NCBI GenBank assembly: GCA_035946615.1
Contig: DASYZB010000103.1
Location: 1 to 64,000, forward strand
DNA length: 64,000 bases
Direction of reading: 5' to 3'
From: Verrucomicrobiia bacterium
Lineage (GTDB): Bacteria; Verrucomicrobiota; Verrucomicrobiia; Limisphaerales; UBA8199
The position numbers were made by a program, and so were the translations under genes. The notes beneath the pieces were generated by a model that was not told the DNA's origin, did not search any database, and saw only the letters and a list, made by a program, of their open reading frames with translations. Each line of letters opens with the position of its first letter. Position 1 is the stretch's first letter. Positions 1-9,447 of the stretch are shown here, piece by piece.

Positions 1-78
1 CTGCCCCCCCCCCCGCGTCAATAAATTTCATCAAAAACATTCTCATGCCCCTAATACGTGACCAGGTGCCTAAATCTT

Positions 79-357
79 TCACCAAAAATGAAAAAGTTTA
101 AAAACCTTTGACGATTGCGGAATAAGCAGAAAAGGACAGGGCGCAGGACAGCAAACCAGTTCGGCGCAACGGAGCCGCAACCAAACCGGTGAACCCAGTG
201 CCGTCAGGAACCAAGGCATCCTCTCCCCAACCCTCTCCTCCAAAGGAGGGGAGGGAGAATGCATGGCGGCTCTGCGTCCGGCAAAACCGTCCGTCCGGTA
301 TCCCACCCGGATATTCATCCGGTAGGCGTCCAACAGTAATGCATCAATTAACGCCAT
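79..357 (-). pseudogene. Truncated paralogue of the neighbouring 795-residue protein, interrupted by a palindromic repeat
   Basis: The first 27 residues (MALIDALLLDAYRMNIRVGY, then RTDGFAG) match the start of the 795-residue protein encoded at 1348-3735 (MSLMDALLLDPFALDVWIAP, then RTDGVAG). Right after the shared RTDG-AG segment the frame runs into a Ser/Pro/Glu-rich stretch that is the translation of a palindromic repeat at 221-261. It ends after 92 residues with a tail that has no resemblance to the long paralogue. The natural reading is a gene that lost almost all of its body, with a repeat element at or near the break. It lies on the same strand downstream of two related genes. It may still be translated as a short peptide, but no function can be assigned. 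Confidence 0.55.
221..261. repeat. Palindromic repeat, copy A (GC-rich CTCTCCCC/GGGGAG family)
   Basis: A run CTCTCCCCAACCCTCTCCTC is followed by its near-complement GGAGGGGAGGGAGA, giving a compact hairpin. The same pyrimidine/purine architecture recurs at 10715-10766, 46561-46692, 58440-58532 and 59601-59642. This copy lies inside the 92-residue reading frame on the minus strand. Confidence 0.7.
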
Positions 358-389
358 AGCTTTTTTGCTTTCCTATCAATCGAAACAAT

Positions 390-1331
390 TCACTGGCCCG
401 ATGGCCAGACCAGTCGGTAAAACCGGCTATTGGTGGTCGAATCGACCGGGAAGTAATAACGCTGAAAGAAAGCGCTGGGACCACTTCCAGCGTTTGTCAA
501 TAGCTGCCAAGACACGCTGCCTCCCGATAGAGAAGACGACTCCAGGACGAATACCGTGGGCTGGGTGGGCCACTCTATTGCAACCCAGTTGGTCGAGGTT
601 CCAAAGAAAGAAGTATAGATGCGCAATGCAGGGATCGGGCTAAACTGTATTGCAGTCAGCAGTCCGGTTGTATCCGATCCGTTAGCCGATAGGGCCGTCA
701 CGTTGGTTGCCCAAACGCGGGAGACTTCATCGGTTGGCGAGGCATAGGCGTCAAATGAAGGCACCGCAAAGTTGTAATTGACGGGTCCGCTGGCGTTAAA
801 CACGCGAATGTCCACCAGGAGATCGCCCAGCGGCGGTTTGTAATGAAATGGTCGGTCGAACGGAATCACTTGAGTGTCGCCACTGAGGCCGCCAGAAAAC
901 GTGTAGCTCTTGGGGCCAAAAACAACGGTATTGTCGGACCCAACGTTATTGGCGAAGACGGGATTCAAGCCATCTGCGCCGTTGGTGCAGGTTGAAAGGT
1001 TAATCTGTATGTTTGTGACGGTCCAGGGAGCTGCCCCCCGCCCATACACGGGGGTGAGTTGGAAGTGGAACGTCAAAGTGGTGATGTAAATGAAGTCGGA
1101 GCCTACGTTGGTGAAAAGCGAAGCGTTATAAATTTGCTGGTAGCGCATCGAGGAAAAACCGGCCCAGTTGATCGCAAAAGGCAAGACGCTCGGTGTTTCC
1201 ATTGGCCCGGGGCTGGGAGCACTCGGCGCACCAACGAACGCATCTGCCAAGGTCTGACCCAGGGGAACTGCGATTATGATGGCGATGAGGAGCAACTGCT
1301 CTGCCCGCTTGGTTCTCGGTTGCTTTCCCAT
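390..1331 (-). CDS. Secreted protein of unknown function
   Basis: A 313-residue protein with a basic N-terminus (MGKQPRTKR) and a hydrophobic segment at about residues 12-30 that fits a Sec signal peptide ending near ALADA-like sequence. The mature part is rich in Asn, Thr, Ser and aromatic residues and is predicted by eye to be mostly beta. It resembles the choice-of-anchor/PEP-type exported proteins common in Verrucomicrobiota, but I see no PEP-CTERM motif at the C-terminus, which ends FYRLVWPSGQ. This last stretch resembles the common verrucomicrobial ending in which a sequence close to FYRL closes a secreted protein. It lies 16 bp downstream of the 795-residue gene and is probably co-transcribed with it. 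No enzymatic motif was recognised. Confidence 0.7.
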   Translation of the reverse strand: MGKQPRTKRAEQLLLIAIIIAVPLGQTLADAFVGAPSAPSPGPMETPSVLPFAINWAGFSSMRYQQIYNASLFTNVGSDFIYITTLTFHFQLTPVYGRGAAPWTVTNIQINLSTCTNGADGLNPVFANNVGSDNTVVFGPKSYTFSGGLSGDTQVIPFDRPFHYKPPLGDLLVDIRVFNASGPVNYNFAVPSFDAYASPTDEVSRVWATNVTALSANGSDTTGLLTAIQFSPIPALRIYTSFFGTSTNWVAIEWPTQPTVFVLESSSLSGGSVSWQLLTNAGSGPSAFFQRYYFPVDSTTNSRFYRLVWPSGQ

Positions 1332-1347
1332 AAATTTGCTCTCGGCT

Positions 1348-3735
1348 CTAGAACGCGAGGATCACCGCATCATCGATATTCGTTTGGAGTTCGCTAGCAC
1401 TCATGTTCGTCGCAAGGTTGTAGCAAGGAATCAATGCTCCTTCCGGAGACTGGTTTGCGAAGAACTCGGTGTTAGTGCAGTACTCAAAATTGAGGGGTGT
1501 GGGTGAATTCAGGTCGATGGCATTCTCTTCGCTAATGAGTTCTTCACATCCATCAATGAGCATGGCCGTGGCCTGAGTCATACCTGATGGATCCGAAAGC
1601 CCATCAAGGTGCCGGATCCAGTTGTGACGGATTACAGATTCTTGAACCAGGGGCGGAGAACTGGAGATGGCGTAGCCTACCAGAATTCCATACGGAGAAC
1701 CCCAATTCGAAGGTGTTGGTACCAGTTCGATTTCGTTAGATTCAATTACCAGCCGATCACACTGCCACAATCTGGCGTAGTCCCCAGTCGGACTGGAGCC
1801 GGAGTTGTTGGGTGGGTTCGGGTTGCCCGCGAGATTGTATTTGAACGTTTGCTGATCCGCCGACAGGATCGTGAACACTCCGTTCAAATAGTCATAGATT
1901 TGCCCAGTGGCATTGGTGACCTTGACAGCATCCCCGGCTACGAAGCCGTGGGCATAGGAGGTCGAAGCCGTGGCAACATAAACACCGGTTTCCAAGTCAT
2001 ACGTCAGCGAGACCAGTGCTCTTGAAGAACTCAGCCCTCCCAGATTCTGGTATGGCCCAGTAACAACTGCCCTATAGAGATTCATGCGAACCGTCACGTC
2101 CCTCGAATTGTAGGTGTCATGGTAAGGCCCGCCGAACCTTGCGTTAAGGACCCGGTTTAGCTCCACGATGGCCGCTGCGCCCGCGTCAGCGGATAGAGTT
2201 TGAAATGGTACTCCAACAAACGCCGAACTCACCGAGGTGACGCTAGGAGGTGTCGTTGAGCTCGTGATGATAAATTGCAAAACAGTTGGGGTGGTGACAC
2301 TCGTGACCGTAAAGGCTCCATTGTACAAAGGGCTTGGACTTGTCGAACTGTTAGCGTCGTAAACATTTGAAACGACCACGTTGTTTCCTGGAATGCGGAA
2401 ATGCGGTGTGGCCGTGGTTAGTGTCACAGTATAATTGTTCCCTCCCGCCGATGCTACAGTCATGCCTATTATCGTGAGGTACTGACTCGAGAAGCGGTCC
2501 ACCCACATGTCGCCCGATGCATTGGTTGTGGGCGCGGGGGTCGCAACGTTATAGGTGAACGTGAAGCCGTCAATTACCGAGGCTATTGAATACGATCCGT
2601 TAAAGGAGTTATTCGCAGTTCCATTGACCAATGCTCCGCTTATCCTAACCACGTCGCCGGCCACATGGCCATGCGGCAAGCTCGTTTTTAGCGTAGCCGC
2701 CACCCCGGCGATGCTGATCGACGAGACGGGGACAGGGTTCACCCGGTACTCGCAATTCAAAAAGCAGCGTCGGATCACGCAAGCCCGGTGATAGGCCGTC
2801 AGCCCATCCGTAGGCCGCTCCCCACCCCCAATATTGATGCAGGTGGTCTCGCGAACGTTATTGATCGAAGGCTGCTCTAAAATGCAATCCTCGATGATAT
2901 CGTCGAAGCATTCAGGATTGTCCGGGTGCGCTCCGCCGGCGGTCAGCGGGAAGCATTCAAAACCTGGTGTCTGTGTGCCAAAATTGATCACCCGAATCCT
3001 CCTGGTGCGCGTGTGCTTGCCCACCACTTGGATGGCGCCGCAGGCGACGTTGGAAGACGCTTGGCCGGCCAGGTTGCAGTCCACCGTAAAGTCGGATGCC
3101 TCGAAGGAGTCAAGGTAATCGTTGTAGTTGCACCCGATGGCGGCGTATTCATAAGGCGCACTGGCCCCAACGAGCTGGAGAACCGTCACTTCCATCCCCG
3201 AGCCGAAAACCTTTAAGGCAGCGCCCGGCTGCCACTGGGTTTGTGAGGAAGTGGAACCCGGTGCAAAGCCCTGTGTTTGAAGAGTGCCTGGTCCCAGATG
3301 GACAGCGGCCGGAGGATTAAACGGGAGAGGAATCATCGCCCCGGCTGAGACCGCCAACCGGCACGTGATAGCGCCGTTGGGCAGGCCCTGGGGCTGAGTT
3401 GTGGTGTAGGAAAACTGACCGGTGGCAACATTGATCCCGAAAATCGAGAAGATACCGTTGAACGGGCCCCCGTTAGGCCCTGTCGCACCCGCTATCAGGA
3501 CCAAATCGCCATTCGAATACCCGTTGTCAAAAGCGGTGACAGTGACCGTGGTCCCGCTGTAGGAAACTCCCGTCACAGAAATCGGCAGCGCCAGCATGGC
3601 CCCATCGAACTTTGCCTGGGTGCTACCGTCCAGAGGATCACTCTCGGTACCGGTGCCGGCGACGCCGTCGGTCCGGGGCGCTATCCACACGTCGAGCGCG
3701 AAGGGGTCCAGCAGAAGAGCATCCATCAGGGACAT
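1348..3735 (-). CDS. Large beta-rich repeat protein, possible beta-helix with interspersed small domains
   Basis: A 795-residue protein without a signal peptide. The N-terminus has a distinctive MSLMDALLLDP...RTDGVAGTGTESDPLDGST motif. Four divergent copies of a roughly 55-70-residue module can be seen at about residues 55-110, 335-405, 420-500 and 570-650. Their shared features are a HG-VAGD-V-I-GA-like segment, then (Y/F)NG-F-I-SV, then F-Y at the end. Between modules 1 and 2, and after module 4, are stretches with regularly spaced Ile/Val/Asn/Cys (for example RTRRIRVINFG and IIEDCILEQ) that look like turns of a parallel beta-helix. Such modules are seen in phage tail-fibre-like and pectate-lyase-like proteins. 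The role is unknown; surface or carbohydrate binding is a guess. A truncated paralogue lies at 79-357. Confidence 0.75.
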   Translation of the reverse strand: MSLMDALLLDPFALDVWIAPRTDGVAGTGTESDPLDGSTQAKFDGAMLALPISVTGVSYSGTTVTVTAFDNGYSNGDLVLIAGATGPNGGPFNGIFSIFGINVATGQFSYTTTQPQGLPNGAITCRLAVSAGAMIPLPFNPPAAVHLGPGTLQTQGFAPGSTSSQTQWQPGAALKVFGSGMEVTVLQLVGASAPYEYAAIGCNYNDYLDSFEASDFTVDCNLAGQASSNVACGAIQVVGKHTRTRRIRVINFGTQTPGFECFPLTAGGAHPDNPECFDDIIEDCILEQPSINNVRETTCINIGGGERPTDGLTAYHRACVIRRCFLNCEYRVNPVPVSSISIAGVAATLKTSLPHGHVAGDVVRISGALVNGTANNSFNGSYSIASVIDGFTFTYNVATPAPTTNASGDMWVDRFSSQYLTIIGMTVASAGGNNYTVTLTTATPHFRIPGNNVVVSNVYDANSSTSPSPLYNGAFTVTSVTTPTVLQFIITSSTTPPSVTSVSSAFVGVPFQTLSADAGAAAIVELNRVLNARFGGPYHDTYNSRDVTVRMNLYRAVVTGPYQNLGGLSSSRALVSLTYDLETGVYVATASTSYAHGFVAGDAVKVTNATGQIYDYLNGVFTILSADQQTFKYNLAGNPNPPNNSGSSPTGDYARLWQCDRLVIESNEIELVPTPSNWGSPYGILVGYAISSSPPLVQESVIRHNWIRHLDGLSDPSGMTQATAMLIDGCEELISEENAIDLNSPTPLNFEYCTNTEFFANQSPEGALIPCYNLATNMSASELQTNIDDAVILAF

Positions 3736-4001
3736 AGACGTTCCTTTAGTTCACGGCTGAACACGATGCTACTCCGTTGCCCCGCCACAAGTCAATAAAT
3801 TTTTAGGAAATCTTGGAAGCATTTCCATGCGCAAGCAAGCGCTGAGCCGGCTGCAATACGTCTCCAACCCCTTTGCTAATGCGGGTGCGCTTGGGAACTG
3901 ATGAAGCGTAACGAAGGGTTTGGCGCGCAATTTAAACATTGGCAAGGCCGGTGTGTTGCGTATCGTTCTGCGCAAATTTTGTCCGAATTGAATTTTTATT
4001 T

Positions 4002-5210
4002 ATGGCTAAAGCGCACAAGAAACACGTCCGGTCTCGCGAAGATATTTCGGAACTGCCGGACTGGATGAAAGAAAAGCAATGCCCGCACAAGAAGCAGTAC
4101 ATGGCGGGCAAGCGGATTTTGCCAAAGAACATTACCGGCAGGCAAAAGCTCGACGATTTAATCGACGAGGTTTTTCTGGCCTATAACTCAGCGCGATTGA
4201 AGGAGGCCTGCCAGCTCTTCGCCAATAAGATGCTCGATGCGGATGTGACGATTGGCATGAGCATCTCAGGCGCGCTGACTCCGGCGGGCCTGGGTTGTTC
4301 GAGCATCATCCCGCTGATCAAGGCCGGGTTTGTCGATTGGATCGTGTCCACGGGGGCCAACCTCTATCACGACATGCATTTCGCCCTCAATTACCCGTTG
4401 CACGCCGGCAGCTTCAAATTCGATGACACCGATTTGCGCGATAATGATTTGGTCCGCGTCTATGACGTGGTCATTCCTTATTCGGACGGCTTAATGGCCA
4501 CCGACGACATCCTGCGCGAAATTCTCGTCCAGGCCGAGTTCCAGAAGGAGATGGGGACCGCCGAGTTGCACTATCTGCTGGGGCGATATTGCGCGGAATG
4601 GGAGCGCAAGAACCGGCTTAAGGACGTGTCGGTGCTCGCCGCCGCGTATCGGGCGGGAGTCCCTTGCTATACGTCATCGCCCGGCGATTCGACCATCGGG
4701 ATGAACGTGGCCGGAGTCGAATTGCGCGGCAACCGGCTTCGAGTCAATCCCTCGATTGACGTGAACGAGACGACTGCCTTCGTCCTGGCGGCCAAGCGCA
4801 GCGGGGGCAAAAGCGGCGTGGTCCTTTGGGGAGGGGGCAGCCCGAAGAATTTCATGCTCCAGACCGAGCCGCAAATCCAGGAGGTGCTGCGGATCAAAGA
4901 ATTCGGCCAGGACTTTTTTATTCAGGTCACCGACGCGCGGCCCGATACCGGGGGCCTCTCCGGCGCCACACCCAGCGAGGCCGTGAGTTGGGGGAAGGTC
5001 GATCCAACCAAGTTGCCCGACGCTATCGTGTGCTATACCGATACGACGATCGCCATGCCGCTGTTCACACATTACGCCCTTGCCCGGCACAAGCCGCGTA
5101 AATTGCGCCGGCTCTTTGACCAGCGCGGCGCCATGATGCGGGCATTGACCAAGGAGTACTTCCTCCACAACAAGGTCAAGATGCTCGACGGCAGCGCGCC
5201 CATTCTTTAG
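4002..5210 (+). CDS. Deoxyhypusine synthase-like protein
   Basis: A 402-residue protein matching the deoxyhypusine synthase fold family. Visible family features include [16 protein letters not shown], the [16 protein letters not shown] segment that forms part of the NAD site, and the C-terminal [16 protein letters not shown] segment. Eukaryotic and archaeal members transfer an aminobutyl group from spermidine to eIF-5A. Bacterial relatives mostly have unproven roles, and some act as homospermidine synthases. The catalytic-lysine region reads WGKVDP, so the Schiff-base lysine appears to be kept. An upstream in-frame ATG at 3939 would add 21 residues (CCVSFCANF-like) that do not fit the family, so I chose the ATG at 4002 that starts MAKAHKKH. 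A bacterial IF-5A homologue is not present in this window. Confidence 0.85.
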   Translation: MAKAHKKHVRSREDISELPDWMKEKQCPHKKQYMAGKRILPKNITGRQKLDDLIDEVFLAYNSARLKEACQLFANKMLDADVTIGMSISGALTPAGLGCSSIIPLIKAGFVDWIVSTGANLYHDMHFALNYPLHAGSFKFDDTDLRDNDLVRVYDVVIPYSDGLMATDDILREILVQAEFQKEMGTAELHYLLGRYCAEWERKNRLKDVSVLAAAYRAGVPCYTSSPGDSTIGMNVAGVELRGNRLRVNPSIDVNETTAFVLAAKRSGGKSGVVLWGGGSPKNFMLQTEPQIQEVLRIKEFGQDFFIQVTDARPDTGGLSGATPSEAVSWGKVDPTKLPDAIVCYTDTTIAMPLFTHYALARHKPRKLRRLFDQRGAMMRALTKEYFLHNKVKMLDGSAPIL

Positions 5211-5266
5211 TCACCTGCCCACAAAAAGACTCGGATTTTGCATCAGGCCCGGTATTTTGCCCGGGG

Positions 5267-7360
5267 ATGACTGTTGCCAGTTCTACTGTCTCGCCCTTGA
5301 AACGCCCGGTGACGAGTCTATTTGGGGTTGGGCCCGAACGAGCCGGCCAGTTGGCGCGCCTGGAAGTCCGGACAATCGAGGATTTGCTCCTGCACCGGCC
5401 CCTGCGGTATGAAGACCGGCAACATCTGCGCCGAATCGCCGAACTGGAAAAGGGCAGCCCGGCGATTACCCACGGCAAGATCGTCGCCATGGGCACTAAA
5501 TGGTACAAGCAGCACTCCAAATCCATTTTCGAGATAATCCTCGATGACGGTTCGGCGCGCCTGCATTGCCGGTGGTGGAACTTGCTGTACATGGAAAAAT
5601 ACTTCAAACCCGGTGATGAAGTGCTCGTGTTCGGCAGACCAGTCTCGCTCAAGCCACGCACCATCGACCATGCGGAAACTGAAGTTCTCGAAGGAGGCGA
5701 GGAGAGCTTCATTCATCTCAACCGCATCACGCCGGTTTATCCGCTGACCGAAGGTCTGCCGCAACGCTGGTTGCGGGCAATGGTCTGGCGCACGTTGCAG
5801 GCGTTTGAAACCCGCATCGATGAGCCCTGGCCCCAACTGAACCTTGCAGCCCCGGCCAAAGCAGCTTCGAGTGCGCCAGACCCCCGCGCGCGAATGCTCG
5901 CCGCTAATTCTGCAGCAATAATGAGTTTCCCATCGCGCGCGCGCGCCATTCGGATGTTGCACTTCCCGGAAGCCCCCGGGGAGCCTGAGATAGCCCGGCG
6001 CCGGCTGGCACTGGATGAATTCATCGAACTGCAGCGGCGCATCCAGCTTCGGCGGCGAAACTTTGAAGCCAATGCCCAGTCACTGCCTTGCAGTGGCGAC
6101 AACCACCTCATCAAACCGTTTCTTGCCCGGCTCGGGTTCACGCTCACGGCTTCCCAAACGAAGGTGTTGCGCGAGTTGCGTAAAGACATGAGCGGAGCGC
6201 ATCCGATGCGGCGGCTCCTGCAGGGCGACGTCGGCTCGGGCAAGACGGTGGTTGCGGCCTGCTGCGCATTGATGGCTTTGGAAAGCGGCTACAGCGCTGC
6301 GCTCATGGCCCCGACGGAGATTCTGGCCGAGCAGCATTTTCTTACCTTCAGCGACTGGCTCAGGCCACTGGGGGTGCGCGTGGGACTTCGCACCGCAAGC
6401 CGCAAAACCGAAGCGCTGGCCCCAGCGCGAGAGGCTGCAAACCCCAACGCAAAATCATCCACTCCCCTGTCTCTGACCATCGGCACGCATGCGTTGATAC
6501 AGCCGGGGTTCATGGCCGAGAACCTCGGGCTTGTCATCATCGATGAGCAGCACCGGTTCGGCGTGGTCCAGCGCGAAGAGTTCGTGCGCAAAGGGCGCTA
6601 CCCCCATTTGCTGGTGATGACCGCCACACCCATCCCGCGCACGCTCGGCCTCACCCTTTACGGGGACCTGGACAGCTCGCGCATCGATGAACTGCCGCCC
6701 GGTCGAGGCCGCATCAAGACCTTCGTGCGCGGCGCCGATACGCTGCCCAAGGTTTGGGATTTTGTCCGGGGCAAATTGGCCGAAGGCCGGCAGGCCTATG
6801 TCATCTGCCCCCGTGTTGAAGACGGCGGAGTTAACGAGGTAAAGGCTGTCACGAAAGAATTCGACGCCCTGCGCCAACGGCTCGCCCCGTTTCACCTCGG
6901 CCTGCTCCATGGCCGGCTGGCCACGGGCGAGAAAGAGGACGTGATGAGGCGGTTCCGGGCCAACCAGGTCCAGGCCCTGCTCGCGACGACTCTGATCGAG
7001 GTCGGGGTCGATGTGCCTAACGCCACGCTGATGGTGATTGAAAACGCCGAGCAGTTCGGCCTGGCCCAACTGCACCAACTCCGCGGACGCATTGGCCGCG
7101 GGACGCATGATTCGTTTTGCGTCCTTGTGGCGCGGGCTGGGAGCAAAGAATCCCGGCGCCGCTTGCGCGTGCTCGAGGCCACTACCGATGGATTCGAGAT
7201 CGCGGAGGCGGACTTGAAACTGCGCGGGCCAGGCGAGTTGCTGGGCCAGGAGCAGAGCGGCGCGCCCCGATTTCGTTTTGGGAATCTGGCTGAGGATTTG
7301 AGGCTGATCGAGCAGGCCCGGCAACTGGCGACGGAAACTATAGAAACTGAGGGGCGTTGA
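5267..7360 (+). CDS. recG: ATP-dependent DNA helicase RecG
   Basis: A 697-residue protein, the usual length for RecG. It remodels stalled replication forks and Holliday junctions in the cytoplasm. The N-terminal wedge/OB domain starts with the family-typical GVGPERAGQLARL and LLLHRPLRYEDR segments. The helicase core shows Walker A GDVGSGKT near residue 320, the DEQH box near residue 425 (IIDEQHRFG), motif III MTATPIPRT, and the C-terminal GRIGRG and LRGPGELLGQEQSG signatures. It begins 56 bp downstream of the DHS-like gene, so it could share its transcript. Nothing is missing from the motif set. It has a somewhat long linker (about residues 195-225, Ala/Ser/Arg-rich) between the wedge and helicase domains. 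Confidence 0.97.
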   Translation: MTVASSTVSPLKRPVTSLFGVGPERAGQLARLEVRTIEDLLLHRPLRYEDRQHLRRIAELEKGSPAITHGKIVAMGTKWYKQHSKSIFEIILDDGSARLHCRWWNLLYMEKYFKPGDEVLVFGRPVSLKPRTIDHAETEVLEGGEESFIHLNRITPVYPLTEGLPQRWLRAMVWRTLQAFETRIDEPWPQLNLAAPAKAASSAPDPRARMLAANSAAIMSFPSRARAIRMLHFPEAPGEPEIARRRLALDEFIELQRRIQLRRRNFEANAQSLPCSGDNHLIKPFLARLGFTLTASQTKVLRELRKDMSGAHPMRRLLQGDVGSGKTVVAACCALMALESGYSAALMAPTEILAEQHFLTFSDWLRPLGVRVGLRTASRKTEALAPAREAANPNAKSSTPLSLTIGTHALIQPGFMAENLGLVIIDEQHRFGVVQREEFVRKGRYPHLLVMTATPIPRTLGLTLYGDLDSSRIDELPPGRGRIKTFVRGADTLPKVWDFVRGKLAEGRQAYVICPRVEDGGVNEVKAVTKEFDALRQRLAPFHLGLLHGRLATGEKEDVMRRFRANQVQALLATTLIEVGVDVPNATLMVIENAEQFGLAQLHQLRGRIGRGTHDSFCVLVARAGSKESRRRLRVLEATTDGFEIAEADLKLRGPGELLGQEQSGAPRFRFGNLAEDLRLIEQARQLATETIETEGR

Positions 7361-7434
7361 CGCCCCCAACAGCAGTCAGTACCCTGCGGCCATGCGACAA
7401 CGTGCGGATTCTCAGAAGCGCCTGGTCCTATAAT

Positions 7435-8061
7435 ATGCGCGAGCCCCTGCCTTCCACTGCGGCTCGAATCCGCGTTGGTCCTGCCCGGTTGCTGGGCCTT
7501 TGGGCGGTGCTGGCCACCTGCGCTTACGGCCTGCTGCTCATGGTGCCGGTGGTCATCTCGATGCTGCTCTTGAGCGTGATGAAGTTGAGCTTGCTGACTT
7601 TCCTCTGCCCGGTGGCGGTGATTGCCGCCAGCCTTTTCTTTCTCCCGTTCGGCTTTGGAAACCCTTATATTGCGAGGCTGGTCCGGCCTCTCATCCCGCC
7701 TGGGGCCAAAGACGGCTTTATAGCCCAGTTGACTTTGAGTCCGCGGATTCACTCCGGACTGCGAGCGTTGATCGAGGACGCCGATGATGTGGGCTGGCTT
7801 AGCTTTACCGAGAACGAATTGGTCTTTTCAGGCGATTCCGTCCAGTTGACCATCCCATTCGAAGAGATTCGTGAGCTGCGCTCCTGCAGCATTGGGTGGC
7901 GTGGTCTGTTTCTGTACGGGCAGCAAAGCGTGTTTTGTGTGTCGAGTTTGCCAGAGGTGAAATTGTTCCGGTTTGCCGAGCGTTCTTCCTGGCTGCTCCC
8001 GGCGTCGCGCAAAACAGCCGGCCAACTGCACAAGGCCCTTAAGGGGGAGCTGAGCCGTTAA
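7435..8061 (+). CDS. Small membrane protein of unknown function
   Basis: A 208-residue protein with two adjacent hydrophobic segments at about residues 17-42 and 45-68, followed by a soluble domain with alternating hydrophobic beta-strand pattern (LSFTENELVFSGDSVQLTIP). This resembles the YcxB-like or PH-like domains found after paired membrane helices, where the tail would lie in the cytoplasm, but the match is by pattern only. A TTG at 7357 overlapping the recG stop would give a 234-residue version; I prefer the ATG at 7435 because the extra residues are not hydrophobic or conserved-looking. Its last 23 bases overlap the end of the convergent kinase gene. Confidence 0.7.
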   Translation: MREPLPSTAARIRVGPARLLGLWAVLATCAYGLLLMVPVVISMLLLSVMKLSLLTFLCPVAVIAASLFFLPFGFGNPYIARLVRPLIPPGAKDGFIAQLTLSPRIHSGLRALIEDADDVGWLSFTENELVFSGDSVQLTIPFEEIRELRSCSIGWRGLFLYGQQSVFCVSSLPEVKLFRFAERSSWLLPASRKTAGQLHKALKGELSR

Positions 8062-9385
8062 TTGAGGGCGAGGCCGGGCTGTGAGAATTGCCCTGGCTCT
8101 CGATTGCGAGTGACACGGCGGGCAAATAGATGGAAAAGGTGGTGCCGACCCCAAGCTCGGTGTGCAGGTGGAGCGCGCCTTGCGCTTCTTTTGTCAGGCG
8201 TTGGACAATGTTCAGTCCCAGGCCGGTCCCCTGCCGGGCCCCCTTAGTCGAGAAATAGGGTTGGAAAATCTTCGGCAACAGCTCCGGGGGAATGCCCGGA
8301 CCCGCATCCCGCACGATTAACGCCAACAGCGGCGCGGTATTGTTAAAATTCTCGACATTCAGAAGCCGGTCCTGCGGCCCATCCTTAAAGGTGGCGAGGT
8401 CCAGCGGGCGGGCCAGGACCCTGCCTTCGATTTCTACAGAGTGTTGCTGGGGGGCGCACTGGAAGGCATTGACGGCCAGATTCAGCAGCACCTGGATGAC
8501 GTCGGTCCCATTCATGCGCACGGCGATGTCTTCGGCCAGCGGGTGAACGGCGAATGGATGATTCTGCCGGCTGGGATGCACGCGCACGAGGTGGCCAAGG
8601 TCCGCCAGGAGCTGATTAACCCCAACGCGCGGGGCGTCGTCCTGGTGCCGCCGTAGAAATCCCAAATACCGCCGCGAAATCTCGATGCAGTTGGTCACCT
8701 GCCGTGTGATAGTCTTGAGGCGGTCCTTGATGAACTCCAGGTCCTGCAGTTCGAGCTGGGTGGCGTTGCCGATTCGCTGGTTGAGAAGCTGAACGAACCC
8801 CGAAATCACTGTGAGCGGCCCGTTAATGTCATGGATGATGCTGGCGTAAATCTCTCCCCGGGTATGGGCCATCTGCTCCTCGATTTTGTGGTCCTGCAAT
8901 TCCGCCAGCAATTCCTGGAGCTGCTCGGCATTGTTATGAATCTCCCCTTCAAGGGTGCGCCGCTGCATCGCGTTGGCCACGGCCGCGCGCATGGTGGGCA
9001 CATCGAAGGGTTTGTTGATGTAATCGCATGCCCTCAGCCGCAGGGCCTGGCGCATCGTATCGGTGGTTTCGAAAGCGGTCATCATCACCACCTCGATGCC
9101 CGGCTCGACATACTTCAAGCGTTCCAGCACCTCGATGCCTGACATCCCATTCATCCGGATGTCCAGCACCGCCACATCCACCCGGTTCTGCTGGACTATC
9201 TGCACCGCTGTCGGGCCGTCATTGGCTATCAACAAATGGTAATCATCTTTGAAAATCACCCGCAGCGACTGCCGCGGCCCTTCTTCGTCATCGACAATCA
9301 GGAGGGTCCCCTTGCGCCGGGGCTGAACCGTTGGCTCGCTCGGCGCCAGCAGCGCGCTGCTTGTCAAAGGGGCCGGCATTGTCAA
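8039..9385 (-). CDS. Response regulator-histidine kinase hybrid
   Basis: A 448-residue soluble signalling protein with the receiver domain first. The REC domain (about residues 26-140) has the acidic pair in VDDEE, the phosphoacceptor Asp75 in VLDIRMNG, the conserved Thr in MMTAF and Lys in INKPFD. A coiled-coil linker (about 141-175) leads to a HisKA domain with His185 in IIHDINGPL. The HATPase domain has an N-box NLAVNAF, a G1 box DAGPGI, an F box (FQPYFSTK) and a G2 box GTGLGLNI. REC before kinase with no membrane segment means the input comes from another kinase or phosphotransfer protein, not from outside the cell. The tail is Ser/Pro-rich. It is convergent with and overlaps the preceding membrane-protein gene. 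The long region upstream carries TGTTACA boxes (9700-9771). Confidence 0.95.
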   Translation of the reverse strand: MTMPAPLTSSALLAPSEPTVQPRRKGTLLIVDDEEGPRQSLRVIFKDDYHLLIANDGPTAVQIVQQNRVDVAVLDIRMNGMSGIEVLERLKYVEPGIEVVMMTAFETTDTMRQALRLRACDYINKPFDVPTMRAAVANAMQRRTLEGEIHNNAEQLQELLAELQDHKIEEQMAHTRGEIYASIIHDINGPLTVISGFVQLLNQRIGNATQLELQDLEFIKDRLKTITRQVTNCIEISRRYLGFLRRHQDDAPRVGVNQLLADLGHLVRVHPSRQNHPFAVHPLAEDIAVRMNGTDVIQVLLNLAVNAFQCAPQQHSVEIEGRVLARPLDLATFKDGPQDRLLNVENFNNTAPLLALIVRDAGPGIPPELLPKIFQPYFSTKGARQGTGLGLNIVQRLTKEAQGALHLHTELGVGTTFSIYLPAVSLAIESQGNSHSPASPSINGSAPP

Positions 9386-9447
9386 ACAGTAAGCTGGCCG
9401 CCCTGGCGGCTGCTCACGGGATTCGGCAGTTTCAGCACGCCCTCATC

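Noticed and set aside
1-60. Similarity of GTCAATAAATTT near the left edge to bases near 3790
   Set aside because: Only about 12 bases match in an AT-rich context; too short to mean shared regulation.
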